From CAYMND01 sp964465065 (GTDB lineage: Bacteria; Acidobacteriota; Aminicenantia; UBA2199): a stretch of DNA of 64,000 bases. Below the pieces are notes generated by a model. It was not told the DNA's origin. It ran no database searches and was given only the letters and a program-made list of their open reading frames with translations. Below are positions 63,991-64,000 of this stretch, one piece after another. Numbering within the stretch: position 1 is the stretch's first letter; each line of letters starts with the position of its first letter. Location of the stretch: NCBI GenBank assembly GCA_964465065.1, contig CAYXHZ010000007.1:23378-87377 (forward strand). Direction: 5' to 3'. The position numbers and the translations under genes are program-made.

Positions 63991-64000
63991 ACAGGATACT

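Overview
The window looks like draft genome sequence from an uncultured, anaerobic, Gram-negative-type (diderm) bacterium. The two runs of exactly 100 N (14537-14636 and 36207-36306) are scaffold gaps. An outer membrane is implied by an OmpA-family protein, a large outer-membrane barrel, an MsbA-like exporter and periplasmic M23, C1 and S9 peptidases. Anaerobic life is implied by pyruvate:ferredoxin oxidoreductase, an electron-transfer flavoprotein and a rubredoxin/flavodiiron oxygen-detoxifying pair. The gene content would suit Acidobacteriota/Aminicenantes-like or other deep-branching diderm lineages, but no rRNA is present and the placement is an inference I hold weakly. Almost every gene is housekeeping or envelope-related; I see no transposon, phage, plasmid gene or CRISPR array.

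Layout. 1-5 kb: a truncated membrane protein, DUF1844, mazG, a GH13 glycosidase-family protein and a bifunctional-nuclease protein. 5-9.4 kb: nifJ and queF. 9.4-13 kb: a DUF3943 protein, a glycosyltransferase and a DUF4892/OmpA protein. 13.2-15.8 kb: etfBA (broken by a gap), then a CheY/CheZ-like pair. 15.8-22 kb, minus strand: PfkB kinase, HPt, panC, panB, deoxynucleoside kinase, rsmI, nadE and a separate nitrilase-type glutaminase. 22-25.8 kb: rpmE, prfA, prmC and pyruvate kinase. 25.8-35.8 kb: one long minus-strand operon (short ORF, dehydrogenase-like protein, pterin-binding methyltransferase, DUF465, pssA, msbA-like, yicC, remA, gmk, coaC, coaB, type-4 UDG, PriA-like). 35.9-39.1 kb: rubredoxin, flavodiiron protein, a CAU tRNA and tilS. 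39.1-50.1 kb, minus strand: pyrC, DUF4416, a TPR protein, nadK, tlyA, a hypothetical gene, coaX, an FlK-like thioesterase and two exported peptidases. 50.3-56.5 kb: hflK, hflC and two large GHKL-type proteins. 56.5-64 kb, minus strand: an outer-membrane barrel, PAP2, M23 peptidase and an HtrA-like protein.

Together the genes cover much of coenzyme A synthesis (panB, panC, coaX, coaB, coaC) and the end of NAD(P) synthesis (nadE plus glutaminase, nadK). They also cover translation termination (prfA, prmC, rpmE), nucleotide clean-up and salvage (mazG, deoxynucleoside kinase, gmk), phospholipid and lipid export (pssA, msbA-like), and peptide use (S9B and C1 peptidases).

The most unusual region is 50.3-56.5 kb. 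There hflKC is followed by a membrane protein that joins an Hsp90/MutL-type ATPase domain to a transglutaminase-like domain, and then by a second protein that looks like a decayed copy of the same ATPase domain. Other points of note are an apparent ATT start codon on pssA, a CheZ-like phosphatase with FliM-like and CheZ-like docking peptides at its two ends, a 64-bp repeat carrying a ribosome binding site and start codon, and several proteins that keep a family fold but lack its catalytic residues (PriA-like, dehydrogenase-like, HtrA-like).
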